Part shown: positions 1 through 9,995 of the stretch, piece by piece
Layout: the number at the start of each line of letters is the position of its first letter
Position numbering within the stretch: the stretch's first letter is position 1
DNA from: Erinaceus europaeus
Lineage: Eukaryota; Chordata; Mammalia; Eulipotyphla; Erinaceidae
Reading direction: 5' to 3'
NCBI RefSeq assembly: GCF_950295315.1
Contig: NC_080164.1
Coordinates: 7,882,082 to 7,946,081 of the forward strand
DNA: 64,000 nt
The notes under the pieces: generated by a model
Told to the model about the DNA's origin: nothing
Database searches by the model: none
What the model saw: only the letters and a program-made list of their open reading frames with translations
Program-made: the position numbers and the translations under genes

Positions 1-13
1 TTATATATAGAGA

Positions 14-213
14 NNNNNNNNNNNNNNNNNNNNNNNNNNNNNNNNNNNNNNNNNNNNNNNNNNNNNNNNNNNNNNNNNNNNNNNNNNNNNNNNNNNNNNN
101 NNNNNNNNNNNNNNNNNNNNNNNNNNNNNNNNNNNNNNNNNNNNNNNNNNNNNNNNNNNNNNNNNNNNNNNNNNNNNNNNNNNNNNNNNNNNNNNNNNNN
201 NNNNNNNNNNNNN
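14..213. other. Assembly gap (200 N)
   Basis: A run of exactly 200 N follows 13 AT-rich bases at the window edge. The round length suggests a scaffold gap placeholder, so the true distance is unknown. Confidence 0.99.
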
Positions 214-1043
214 CCACTGAATTAGAGTTGTGTGTTTATCCATAGAGTTGCACAAGCATCTTATTGAGTATTTTGTCTCTCCTTCCACAGTGAATGTAAA
301 CTTCAACATGTATAGTGAGACACTTGCAAAATCTTCACTCACAGAATAAGAAGAGGGTACGGTGTGTAGTGACAGAGCAGTCTGGGTCCCAAGTCTGAAC
401 TTGCTGATCCAATTGTGTGACATTGAATAAGTTCACTCCCTTCTCTAAATCTCAAGTCAGAGATAGAGGCCCCTCTTGTGTGATTATTGTGATGATTAAG
501 TGACAGCTCTCATCTGAGAGCCTGAGTACGGCCGAGAGTGACTAACCTGAGTTCTCTGATATCCCTGTTCTGCATTCACCTAGCAAATCCTGTGTTCCAT
601 ACTGTTTTGGTGAGGAGGATTTAAAAAGATCTGGTGAAGTCCCTGCAAAACCAAGGACCGACTACTAGCAGCCTAGGTTCTGTTGTTTGAGTTGAATTCA
701 GGTGACAAAACTTGGAGAAACTTTATTGCTCACGCGTAAGACACACAAACAGGCTTAGCCTATTTACTAGGGACTGTAACAGTTACTCCCCCAAGTCATT
801 ACATTATATTGCTGTGAGTCACAGTGAACTATTCTTGACTCATATGTATAAAGCTTCACAAAATCCCCACCAAGAATTAAAGGGACTCCTTTCCTCCTGC
901 AGAGAAATGCACAACTGCAACAAGAAAGTGAGGTCCCAGGGAATTAAATGCCCTTTGCCCTGGTGGGTGGAGTAAGAAAGATTTGATCAGACACAGCTGA
1001 GGCTTTACATCATTAAGGTCTGTTGGTTTGTTTCTTTCAAGTG
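214..1043. other. Single-copy DNA, nothing recognised
   Basis: About 830 bases without a repeat I recognise. Open frames are short and lack codon structure or splice context. I see no promoter or CpG cluster. Confidence 0.6.
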
Positions 1044-1051
1044 ACCCATCA

Positions 1052-1203
1052 CTTGGATGGGAGTAGATAGTATAATGGTTATGCAAAGAGACTCTCATGC
1101 CTTAAGCTCCAAAGTCCTAGGTTCAAGCCCCCACACCATTATCAGCCAGAGCTGAGTAGTGCTTTGGTAAACAAAATTTAAAAAAATAAATAAAAATAGA
1201 ATA
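1052..1203 (+). mobile_element. S3 tRNA-derived SINE
   Basis: The head reads TAGATAGTATAATGGTTATG (A-box region), followed by a B-box-like AGGTTCAAGCCCC and the S3 core CCAGAGCTGAG. It ends in AAATAAATAAAAA. The octamer ACCCATCA at 1044-1051 recurs at 1204-1211 and is the likely target duplication. Confidence 0.8.
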
Positions 1204-1236
1204 ACCCATCAGCTTATGCTGTAGGATTCTTGTCAC

Positions 1237-1260
1237 CAAAAAAAAAAAAAAAAAAAAAAA
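1237..1260 (+). repeat. Poly(A) tract
   Basis: A pure run of 24 A, just downstream of the S3 element. It may be the tail of a further truncated insertion or simple expansion. Confidence 0.9.
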
Positions 1261-1443
1261 AGGGGAGTAGGCCCATGGTAACAACAACTTTATACCCCAG
1301 CCAACACTGGGAACCACAGAAAGTTCCTTTACTTATGTGTTTTCAGGTTTCTCTCATATCAAAAAAGAACTCCATCCAGAGCTCTAAGGTTGATACTGAC
1401 ATATGTCTATGAGCAGCATGACTCTGCTTATTAAAGAATTATA

Positions 1444-1725
1444 TAGGTGGTCGGGTGGTAGCACAGCGGGTTAAGCACAGGTGGCACAAAGCGCAAGGAC
1501 CAGTGTAAGGACCCTGGTTCGAACCCCCAGCTCTCCACCTGCAGGGGAATCGCTTCACTGGCAGTAAAGCAGGTCTGCAGGTGTCTCTCTTTCTCTTCCT
1601 TTCTCTCTGTCTTCCCCTCCTCTTTCCATTTCTCTCTGTCTTTTCCAACAACAATGACATCAACAACAACAATAATAATAACTACAACAACAATGGAAAA
1701 CAAGGGCAACAAAAGGGGAAAAAAA
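1444..1725 (+). mobile_element. S1 (ERI-type) SINE
   Basis: Complete S1 with head GCACAGCGGGTTAAGC, B box GGTTCGAACCC, core CACCTGCAGGGGAATCGC, pyrimidine-rich middle and an AACAACAATAATAATAAC tail. The sequence AAAGAATTA before it (1433-1441) recurs directly after it (1726-1734), giving a target duplication. That second copy also serves as the left duplication of the next element. Confidence 0.9.
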
Positions 1726-1736
1726 AAAGAATTACA

Positions 1737-3427
1737 TGGGGGGGGGGCAGAGCCAAGATGGTGACTTGAAAATAACACCTGGTGTGAGCTCTGTATGAAG
1801 GCTGCTTTAAACCAGGGGATCCCAGATGAGGGTAGGACTCCTGGGCCAGCAGTAAGGAGGGCGGCAGGTGGGTCAGGGTGGAACTGAGAAAGAGCCCTAC
1901 AATCCATCCTTGGGCTGGCATGCTTGGCATGCATGCAAAAGAGCTGAATAGTTTGCAGTGAGTTAATAAATGCAGCAAGCAACTAGAAAGACCTACAAAG
2001 ACACCATAAAGTCCCTAATCAAATAGTCTCTACTTATACCTACTTAGACTTCCTCACTTACCTCTTACTGCATTTCCCTCAATCATTCCAAAGATAACCT
2101 GGTCAGACAAATTAAGGGGGTACAAAAGCTGAATAATGGCAGGAGACCGGCATGCTTTATGACTCCTTAGTCACTACCAGGCCACCCCATTACCTGGGGC
2201 CCTAGTCAGGGAGTCCTGGGATTCCCACACAGACATGATGGGCCTAGACCCCTAACAGATCCCTCCCTCCACTGTCACTGGTCATCTCCATCAGGAACAA
2301 CATAATGGACCCCTTTGTGGACCCATATAGCACCTTATCCTCATTGTGGATCAACAATGGTAGGGAATGTTCCATTCTATGAAGGGAGGTTGGACAGTAC
2401 TCCACCTACTACCCACTGATGATGGGTCCTGAAATTAGTGCAGCCTGGAATGTGCCTAGCCATGACCACAGAATGTGAGCTCAGACCTACAGGGATGCAG
2501 AGGTCACAGAGGCTCCTGTGCAGAATATGGGCCCCAGATCAAATCTATGGGTTTTAAAGTTAACAATATTTATACACTTTTCTTATATTTGGGAGCTACT
2601 CTCTTCCCTGATCCAGCTTTCTAGTCCTTTTTCCAACTATGACACCATCTCCCCAGACAATAACTTGGGTCCACCTGCATATTGGATGTCAGGCACAGGC
2701 AAAAACTAATTAAGTCCCCTTGAAATATACTTAAAATAGACCTACTATCTTTTTTTTTTCCAAAACAGAGACCCCAATTTTTCATCTGCAATATTCCAGC
2801 CTTTAGGATCATGATTAGTTAACAATTTTCTCTGCTTTATATCTTAACTCTTTTTCAGCTACCAAGTTGCAGATGCTACCATGATGCCAACCTGACTTCC
2901 CTGGGCAGACGACCCCACCCATATGTCCTAAAACCCCATCTCTTTAGAGTCCTGCCCTGCTAGTGAAAGAAAGACGCAGGTTGAGAGTATGGATCAACCT
3001 GCCAACACCAATGTTCATCTGTGAATCAATTACAGAAGCCAGACTTTCCACCTTCTGCACCCCATAATCATACTGGGTTCATACTTCCAGAGGGCTAAAA
3101 AATAGGAAAGCCTCCAATGGAGGGGATGGGATGTGGAACTCTTCCCATCTGCAAAGCCCTGCCCCTCTAGGGAAAGAGAGAGACAGGTTGGAAGTATGGA
3201 TCAACCAGTCAATGCCCATGTTCAGAGGGGAAGCAATTATAGAAGCCAGACCTTCCACCTTCTGCATCCCATAATGACCGTGGGTCCATATACCCAGAGG
3301 GATAAAGAATAGGAAAGCTATCAGGGGAGGGGATGGGATATGGAGTTCTGGTGGTGGGAATTGTGTGGAGTTGTACCCCTCTTATCCTTACAATCTTGTC
3401 AATCATTATTAAATCAATAGAAAAATA
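1737..3427 (+). mobile_element. RF-A retroposon, longest copy, with L1-like 5' end
   Basis: About 1.69 kb flanked by AAAGAATTAC at 1726-1735 and 3428-3437. The left end is a G-run followed by CAGAGCCAAGATGGTG, the form of a mammalian L1 5'UTR start. The right end has the RF-A marks (AGCAATTATAGAAGCCAGAC, GGTGGTGGGAATTGTGTGG) and the tail AAATCAATAGAAAAATAAAA. No ORF longer than about 65 codons lies inside, and no ORF1 or ORF2 motif is visible. I infer a non-autonomous element mobilised by L1, possibly an L1 with its coding part lost. Positions 1737-2260 occur only here, so the full-length form rests on one copy. Confidence 0.7.
2951..3290 (+). repeat. Internal tandem duplication in RF-A
   Basis: The segment starting CCTGCCCTGCTAGTGAAAG near 2951 recurs as CCTGCCCCTCTAGGGAAAG near 3160, a period of about 206 bases. 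Both copies run through the AGAAGCCAGAC motif and the CCAGAGGG motif. Other RF-A copies in the window have one unit, so this is a local duplication. Confidence 0.75.
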
Positions 3428-3437
3428 AAAGAATTAC

Positions 3438-5279
3438 CCAGCTTGTTTGTTCCTCATGGTCATTCCTTCTACAAGGGCCATCTGCATGTTCATATAGCAT
3501 TCTGACCACAGAAATACAATCACTGCACTGCATCACGGTGACTGGTGACTGCCTGATGTTTGCTAAACTGCTCTGTAAGGAGTAAAATATTCTGAGTACT
3601 AAAAATGAATGATGTGTGCAAATATATTAGATACCACAAAGTAAGAAATTATAGGAAGGGGTAAATAAGCCAGTCTCATAAACCCATGAATTAGTTACCA
3701 AAAGTTCAGCCCCACGAGATAAGCAATCACTAGCAGAGGTATGGGCTACTCACATGTCTGTAGAGGAGGCTTAGAGTTTACTGGCTGGCTGAGTCTCACG
3801 TGTTCAGTTCCCAGGAGAGGCAGCCCTGGTGGGCGGCTTGAGCACCTTCAGCGGGATCCGTCTCAGCAGGAGAAGCAAGGGCCAAAAGGACAGGACATCT
3901 GGCTAAATGTGCTTAAATGTGTTTGATCTACCCACAATCCCTGTGCATTTGCACAGATGGTTGTATGCTCTGTTGCCAGGCTGAGGCCAGCACTGTGTTA
4001 TGTCCAGCTTCCTATTGTCAGCCGGTACACTGCTTCACAATATTGAACCTAAAAATTTTGGGGACTCCAGCAGGCAAATTAGTATTCTAAGGGTCTAATC
4101 TAGCTCACTTCCATTGGAGTCCATATTTCTACTATCATCTCTTGTGTTTTTCACCTAAACACCCATCACAAACAAGCATTGATATTCTAAAATGGGTTGT
4201 GGTAGACCATGGTGTTCACCTCCACACCACCGATGATGCCCGAAGTGGATTCTGATTGACAGCTTAAATCATCCACATTCCCCCAAAGTTCTAAAGTATT
4301 TTGCCATGGAAGTAGTCATCTAAAAGAAATCCCATGACAAGTGTCATGCCAGAAATTTATAGTTTTGTTGCTGTTGCCTTGTCCAACTATATCCCCTTTC
4401 TAAACCTAACTTAGAGAAGGTTTTACAATTAGTGTCCAGGCCTTCACCTGGTTTGATTCACCTCTGTGTCCGAGTTCATAGTCCCTAAATCCTGACCTCC
4501 CTGCTCTTAATAGATGTTCTGTTATGCCCTGGGCAATGAGTTTATTTTCCCATTCTGTCTCCATGTCTTGTTGGGGAAAGGTTATAGACACTCAGCTGTC
4601 ATTCATCCTCTGTCAGGTTTCTGATTGCCAGTCACCTCCCACAACCAGTGACATTTATCAGCTTGAATTTCTAAAAGGTCACAGAGACCAATATTAAGAA
4701 ATGTCTGTTTGTTTCAGCCATAATTAGAATTATATCTCGTGCAGCTATAATTGAGAGACGTGCCAAAGAGAGTCTAGATAATCTCAAGAAGCAATTCAAA
4801 TCAGGAGGACTAAATAAAACATGATCTTCTCTATGGGAATCTCTAAGTAGACTTCCAGCATGAGGTTTATAGTTCACAGTTGAGGAATTCTCTCTTAGAA
4901 CTATAGAAAGATCACTGAATTTTTCTTCAGTTTAAAGATATAAGGGTGTGAACCCAAGCCTATGGCAAAGTAACATTTTATGCAACTGACCCATATTATG
5001 ATTTTAAAATCTCCCTTCTGCTCAGCCTTGTCTTCTATTGGACAGCATGGCGACCTTGTCAAAACAACATAGCTTGACAATATGGTGACTCTGAACTGGG
5101 GACATGTGGCCCTTTGGGTAGACTGGGGGCTCATTCATGACAGGGTCTATGCGATTGCACTCACCATCCATTAACTGTTAGTTTGATCCAATGTAAACTT
5201 CTTTCTTTCAGAATTTTTTTTTTCAAATATCAGTGTAGTGTTATCCCCCACTCCCTTCTCATTGCAATTACCAGTTCAC
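3438..5279. other. Single-copy DNA, nothing recognised
   Basis: About 1.8 kb with no repeat I recognise. Open frames are at most about 77 codons and are not supported by splice sites or familiar protein motifs. Confidence 0.6.
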
Positions 5280-5293
5280 TTCTTTGTTCTTTT

Positions 5294-5511
5294 TAAAACA
5301 TATTTTTCAATTATCTTTATTTATTGGATAAAGACAGCCAGAAATGGAGATGACGGTAAGGGGAGATAAAGAGACAATAGATGCCTGCCACACTGTTTCA
5401 CCACTCATAGAAAGCTTTCTGCGTCCAGGTGGGGACTGGGAGCTCGAACCTGGGTCCTTGCACACTGTAATATGTCTGTTCAAGCTCAATCCGGTGTGCC
5501 ACCACCCAGCC
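5294..5511 (-). mobile_element. S2 SINE
   Basis: Reverse-oriented S2: tail TTTATTTATTGGATAAAGACAG on the left, core CCAGGTGGGGACTGGGAGC, B-box complement GAACCTGGGTCC and head TGTGCCACCACCC. TTCTTTGTTCTTT at 5280-5292 recurs at 5800-5812, so the original right duplication was split by the next S1 insertion. Confidence 0.85.
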
Positions 5512-5521
5512 CTGTTTCTTT

Positions 5522-5797
5522 TTTTTATATTTATTTATTTAAGTCCCTTTTGTTGCCCTTGTTGTTTTATTGTTGTAGTTATTATTGATGTCATCGTTGT
5601 TGGATAGGACAGAGAGAAATGGAGAGAAGAGGGGAAGACAGAGGGGGAGAGAAAGACAGACACCTGCAGACCTGCTTCACCGCCTGTGAAGCGACTCCCC
5701 TGCAGGTGGGGAGCCGGGGTTTGAACCTGGATCCTTATGCCGGTCCTTGTGCTTTGTGCCACCTGCGCTTAACCCGCTGTGCTACTGCCTGACTCCT
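5522..5797 (-). mobile_element. S1 SINE nested at the edge of an S2
   Basis: Full S1 in reverse: tail complement CCCTTTTGTTGCCCTTGTTG, core, and head complement GCGCTTAACCCGCTGTGCTAC. CTGTTTCTTT at 5512-5521 recurs at 5796-5805. It inserted into the target duplication of the S2 to its left and is therefore the younger of the two. Confidence 0.9.
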
Positions 5798-6069
5798 GTT
5801 TCTTTGTTCTTTATCTCTAATTTTACTGGGATCTGAGGAAGAGAAGCACACTCCTTAATGGCAGTATTTTACGTTAAATTCATATGTCTCTATAAACCCT
5901 CTTTACTCATTATTTACTTATTCTCCAAATGAATAAATGAACTTCAGCAACATTATAAAACAGGTCTAACAATTCATCACTATGTCCAGAAACTCACATA
6001 TATTTTTTGTCCACGAGAATTATTTCTCTGCCTCTGTGCCTGTACAACTCCACTGAACCCAGCAGACAT

Positions 6070-6267
6070 TTTAATACTTTTTTATTTATTGTGTTATATA
6101 AGCTGAGAGCCAGAGAGAGAGACAGAGAGACACACAGAGAGAGAGCTACATGTAATACTTCTCCACTGCTCCTAAGGCTTCCCCTTACAGGTGGGGATGT
6201 AGGGCTTGAATCTTGTTTTCACACATGACAGTGTATGTGCTCTGCCGGCTGAATCACCACCCGACCC
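6070..6267 (-). mobile_element. Diverged S2-like SINE
   Basis: Poly-T/TTTATTTATTG at the left, GA-rich middle, CTTACAGGTGGGGATGTAGGGC core, weak B-box complement and head TGAATCACCACCCGACCCC. Substitutions are frequent, so this is an older copy. Confidence 0.7.
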
Positions 6268-6403
6268 CAATTCATAGGCTGTTGATGGGTTTTGGATCAG
6301 ACTCTCCTGTGCCACCTCATTTGCCACCAGTGAAAAGCACTGTAGAGATTAATTCATTGCATACTTAATAGCACTTCCTTGCTCCTTAAGGGTAGGGATA
6401 ATT

Positions 6404-6407
6404 TCTG

Positions 6408-6456
<49 letters not shown>
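6404..6456. repeat. (TG)n microsatellite
   Basis: About 25 TG units with single TT interruptions. It lies at the tail side of the following S3 element and accounts for Cys/Val-rich open frames here. Confidence 0.95.
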
Positions 6457-6457
<1 letters not shown>

Positions 6458-6650
6458 TGCATGAGAGAGAGACAGAGAGAGACCTGGGTAGTGAGGTTAA
6501 GACCGAAATACTGCCTGGACAGACAACCCCGCCAGTGTGTCCTGGAGCTCTGCTTCCCCAGAGCACTGCTCAACTCTGGTTGCACCTGGGACTTTGGAGC
6601 CTCAGGCATTAGTCTTTTTGCATCACTATTATTCTATCTACTCCACACCT
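6457..6650 (-). mobile_element. S3 SINE carrying an RF-A fragment
   Basis: The right part is reverse S3 (CAGAGCACTGCTCAACTCTGG, GGGACTTTGGAGCCTCAGGC, CACTATTATTCTATCTAC). Between the GA-rich tail and this core, 6513-6562 matches RF-A instead (TGGACAGACAACCCCGCCAG, then TGTGTCCTGGAGCTCTGCTT). The two meet at a shared CAGAGC. This is a mosaic element; see findings. Confidence 0.7.
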
Positions 6651-7426
6651 CTCTATATATTGTCTTTCAAACTTCTTTTTGGAGGATTTTTTTTTCTTGG
6701 TGTGGCAAATGAGATGGACCTTTACAAGAACTCTGCTATCCATCTAAGTGGGGTGAAAGACAATTTGAACTATACCACAACTGAGACAAGTCCCAAACTT
6801 CACACTATAAAATATTCACCTGCCAGATGTCCTTTGATTTATATCAAACTGAGACAGATTTGAATGTGACAAAGAAGCCTACTTCAGATGAAAGTTGGGA
6901 ATGTTGTAGAAAAAAGGATAAGAATTTCTGAAATCTCCTACCTATATCCCTGCAGTAAGTTCCACATTGAATTCCCTGAACCACCATAACTCAGAGCTGA
7001 GCAGTGCTCAAGTAATATATGAATATATATATATCAGATGAAATAGCAGTGCTGGAGTGTAAAGAAAGAAATCACAGAAAGAATTGAATCTGATTCTCTG
7101 GATCTCCAAAGATAGAGACAAGAAGAGATAATTATGACTATACTATCTTTGCCTGCAATCTGGTTTCCAAATAGGAGAGATGATACATAGACAGGAGTCA
7201 ACTTTTTTTTTTTTTTTTTTACCAGTGGGGTTATTCCATACTAATTGTATGCTTATCTAACAAATAGTACTAGGACATGATTCACTGTCACCCAAATTTT
7301 TTACCAAAGTAGGCAACTTACACTTGATTATAGGATGAAATCCAAGACATAGGTCCTCTCCATCCTCGCATGATTAAAATATTCCTTTAGTTAGTTAATT
7401 TTCAAACTTATTTCACGTCATCTTAG
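6651..7426. other. Mostly single-copy DNA with a weak S3 remnant
   Basis: No gene seen. A short S3-like piece (CAGAGCTGAGCAGTGCTCAAG) lies at about 6991-7012, followed by an (AT)n stretch. A T-run occupies about 7203-7220. Confidence 0.55.
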
Positions 7427-7545
7427 CAGAGCACTACTCAGCTCTAGCTTATGATGCTGCAGAGGACTGAATCTGAAACTTTGGAGCCTCAGACATGAGC
7501 ATCTCTTTGCATAATCATTATGCTCTCAACCCCTTTCCTAAAATA
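7427..7545 (-). mobile_element. S3 SINE
   Basis: Reverse S3 core AGAGCACTACTCAGCTCTAGC, then ACTTTGGAGCCTCAGACATG and TTGCATAATCATTATGC. The GA-rich tail is missing on the left. Confidence 0.8.
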
Positions 7546-7786
7546 TTTATTCCTATTTATTTATTTATTTTAATTTTTAAATTATATTTATTTATTTACT
7601 GGGTAGACACAACTAGAAATCAAGAGAAAGGGGGGAGATAGAGTGGGAGAAAAACAAGAGAGACACCGTAGCATTGGTTCATCTCTTGCAAAGCTTTTTC
7701 CCTGCAGGTTGGGCCTGAGGCTGTGAACCCAGGTCCTTGCTCATTGTAACATGTAGGCTCAACAAGGTGTTCCACCATCCAGCTTT
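7546..7786 (-). mobile_element. S2 SINE
   Basis: Reverse S2 with (TTTA)n tail, GGTAGACACAACTAGAAATC, core CCCTGCAGGTTGGGCC, B-box complement GAACCCAGGTCC and head complement TGTAACATGTAGGCTC. It abuts the S3 element to its left. Confidence 0.8.
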
Positions 7787-7837
7787 CTAAAATATTAAAA
7801 AAAAAAACAGTGAAAACATTAAAAAATAAACCTTATT

Positions 7838-7905
7838 TTTACCCAGCAATTTCTCTTGTAGGCATCGACCCAAAAAAGACAGAAACACCTATTCAGAAAG
7901 ATGTC
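7838..7905 (+). pseudogene. Old L1 ORF2 C-terminal remnant
   Basis: In the forward frame the stretch reads PAISLVGIDPKKTETPIQKD, the form of the end of L1 ORF2 (PAIPLLGIYPKD region in other mammals). Homology stops where RF-A begins. The same L1 appears to resume at 8625, so RF-A and an S3 split it. Confidence 0.7.
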
Positions 7906-8360
7906 TGCTCTTATCTGCTCTAGTCTTATCTTTAGGTTCCTGATAATTAAACAGTTTGTTCTTCTTTCGATCTTAATGCTTTTTCAGTCACCAATTTGCA
8001 GATGCTACCATGATGCCAACCTGACTTCCCTAGGCAGATAACCTCACCAATGTAATGTACTCTGGAACTCCACCTCTCCTGACACCTGCCCACTAGGGAA
8101 AGATAGAAACAAGCTGGGAATATAGATCAGCCTGCCAATGCCCATGTTCAGTGGAAAAGCAATTACAGAAGCCAGACCTCCCACCTTCAGCACCCCACTG
8201 TGATCCTGGGTCCATGCTCCCAGAAAGATAAAGAATAGGAAAGTTATCAAGGGAGGGGATGGGATACTGAACTCTGGTGGTGGGAATTTTGTGGAATTGT
8301 ACCCCTTTTATCCTATGGTCTTGATTATTATTAAGTCAATGAAAAATACAGCTAGGGGAA
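7906..8360 (+). mobile_element. RF-A retroposon, 5'-truncated
   Basis: Starts around TGCTCTTATCTGCTCTAGTC and ends at GGTGGTGGGAATTTTGTGG, TTATTAAGTCAATG and an A-rich (AAATA)n tail to about 8395. It is inserted into an older L1 tail. Confidence 0.8.
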
Positions 8361-8454
8361 AATAAATAAATAGATAAATAAATAAATACAGTTACAGGAA
8401 GTAGTAACATTAAAAAGTCTGCATACTTATTTTCATGATTATGCTATCTTTATA

Positions 8455-8465
8455 AATATTTTGTT

Positions 8466-8510
<45 letters not shown>

Positions 8511-8620
8511 AGAGCACTGTTCAGTTTTGGTTTTTGATGATACTAGGGATTGAACCTGGGACTTAAGAGTCTCAGGTACAAAAGTCTCTTTGCATAACCA
8601 TTGTGATATCTCTCCAGTCC
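8455..8620 (-). mobile_element. S3 SINE with (GA)n tail
   Basis: A pure GA run (about 8471-8508) is followed by the reverse S3 core CCAGAGCACTGTTCAG, GATTGAACCTGGGACTTAAG and TTTGCATAACCATTGTG. The GA tract is the complement of the SINE's CT tail. Confidence 0.85.
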
Positions 8621-8624
8621 AACA

Positions 8625-9265
8625 GTGCTATTTGTAAATGTCAGCATTTGGACTTAAGCTAAGTGTTCAGCAATAGATAAGTGGTTAAAGAAACTCTGGC
8701 ATAAATGCACAGTGGAATATTACATGGCTGTTAAAAATGATGGCATGACCTTCCTTGTTACATCATAGATGGAATTAGAGGGAATGGTTTCTAGCTAGAT
8801 AATCCAGATGGAGAAAGGCAAATATCAAAGGCTCTCCCTTACTGATGATCTTTAAGGGAAAAAGTAAAGGACAACCGGAGTGAAACCTCCATGAAGTATC
8901 ATCCATTGGCACACATCCAAGGACTCAGACTAGTGGGAGGAGGGTTGCTACGGAGAGGCTGGGAGCCGAAAACCTTTGGTTAGAATGAGATGATGGTTTC
9001 ACTGAGGTTTGCACTTCTTCTAGCGTTTGCCCTTCTTCCATAGCCAGTCAACAGCGTCAGGTTGAGCCTGATATAAAGTTTCGAGACCTCCTTTGAATCT
9101 GGAGAGGTGGCAGTCATTGACTATGTCATAGGTTTGCACTGAAATATACAGATACCCGTCTTGGAGAAATGTGGAAATGTACCCTTGGGACAATAAAAAT
9201 CCTGCAAATCAACCATTCCTCAGTAAAGTGACATTGGAATTGAAAATAAAACATAAAAATAAAAA
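8625..9265 (+). pseudogene. Old L1: ORF2 tail and 3'UTR
   Basis: GTGCTATTTGTAAATG, GTTCAGCAATAGATAAGTGG and CACAGTGGAATATTACATGG match the conserved end of mammalian L1 ORF2/3'UTR. The sequence continues as 3'UTR and ends in ATTGGAATTGAAAATAAAAC plus A-rich DNA. It is the downstream half of the L1 seen at 7838-7905. Many changes; no open frame. Confidence 0.7.
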
Positions 9266-9518
9266 TCATTAAAAAATAGTAAAGATGTTCCTGCATTTAT
9301 AGAGCCGTAATTCATGGATAAATATTCCCCAGGTACCAGCAATTTCCTCTCAGGTATCCTTTACACATAACATCCAGCTTTCAGCCTGATATTTATGGAA
9401 GGAGGCTATAGTGACTTTTGGAATATATAAGGAAGAGTCTAGATTATTCCTCTTTCACTAGTTGGAGAGAAATAGTAGCCCAGGTAGTAACTGTCCCATT
9501 CAAAAATATTTATTTAGA

Positions 9519-9807
9519 GGAGAATATTTTTTAAAATTTATTTTATTTTATTTTATTTATTCCCTTTTGTTGCCCTTGTTGTTTTATTGTTGTAGTTATT
9601 ATTGATGTCGTTGTTGTTGGATAGGACAGAGAGAAATGGAGAGAGGTGGGGAAGACAGAGAGAAGGAGAGAAAAATAGACACCTGCAGACCTGCTTAACT
9701 GCCTGTGAAGGGACCTGCCTGCAGGTGGGGAGCCAGGGGCTCGAACTGGGATCCTGATGCCGGTCCTTGAGCTTAGTGCCACCTGCGCTTAACCCGCTGT
9801 GCTACAG
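9519..9807 (-). mobile_element. S1 SINE, left half of a two-tailed insertion
   Basis: Reverse S1 with its poly(A) complement at the left (TTTTAAAATTTATTTTATTT) and its head complement CGCTTAACCCGCTGTGCTAC at the right. The last few head bases are missing and it joins RF-A at an ACAG. One AAAAATATTTATTTAGA duplication (9502-9518, 9979-9995) flanks this SINE and the RF-A piece together. Confidence 0.85.
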
Positions 9808-9978
9808 ACCTTCTACCTTTTGCAACCCACAATGACCCTGGGTCCATGCTCCCAGAGGGATAGAGAATGGGAAAGCTATCAGGGGAGGGGGTGGGATATG
9901 GAGAATGGGTGGTGGGAATTGTGTGGAATTGTACCCCTCCTACCCTATGGTTTTGTTAATTAATACTTTCTTAAATAA
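9808..9978 (+). mobile_element. RF-A 3' fragment, right half of a two-tailed insertion
   Basis: Begins at AGACCTTCTACCTTTTGCAA, continues through CCAGAGGGATAGAGAATGGG and GGTGGTGGGAATTGTGTGG, and ends in TTAAATAAAA. It is only the last ~170 bases of the family. Its tail abuts the right-hand target duplication. Confidence 0.85.
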
Positions 9979-9995
9979 AAAAATATTTATTTAGA

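Noticed and set aside
1431..1982. Minus-strand frame of 183 codons
   Set aside because: It runs across an S1 SINE in antisense and into RF-A; the Val/Ile-rich part is the SINE tail.
6379..6712. Overlapping frames rich in Cys/Val or His/Thr
   Set aside because: Translations of a (TG)n microsatellite and the adjoining SINE.
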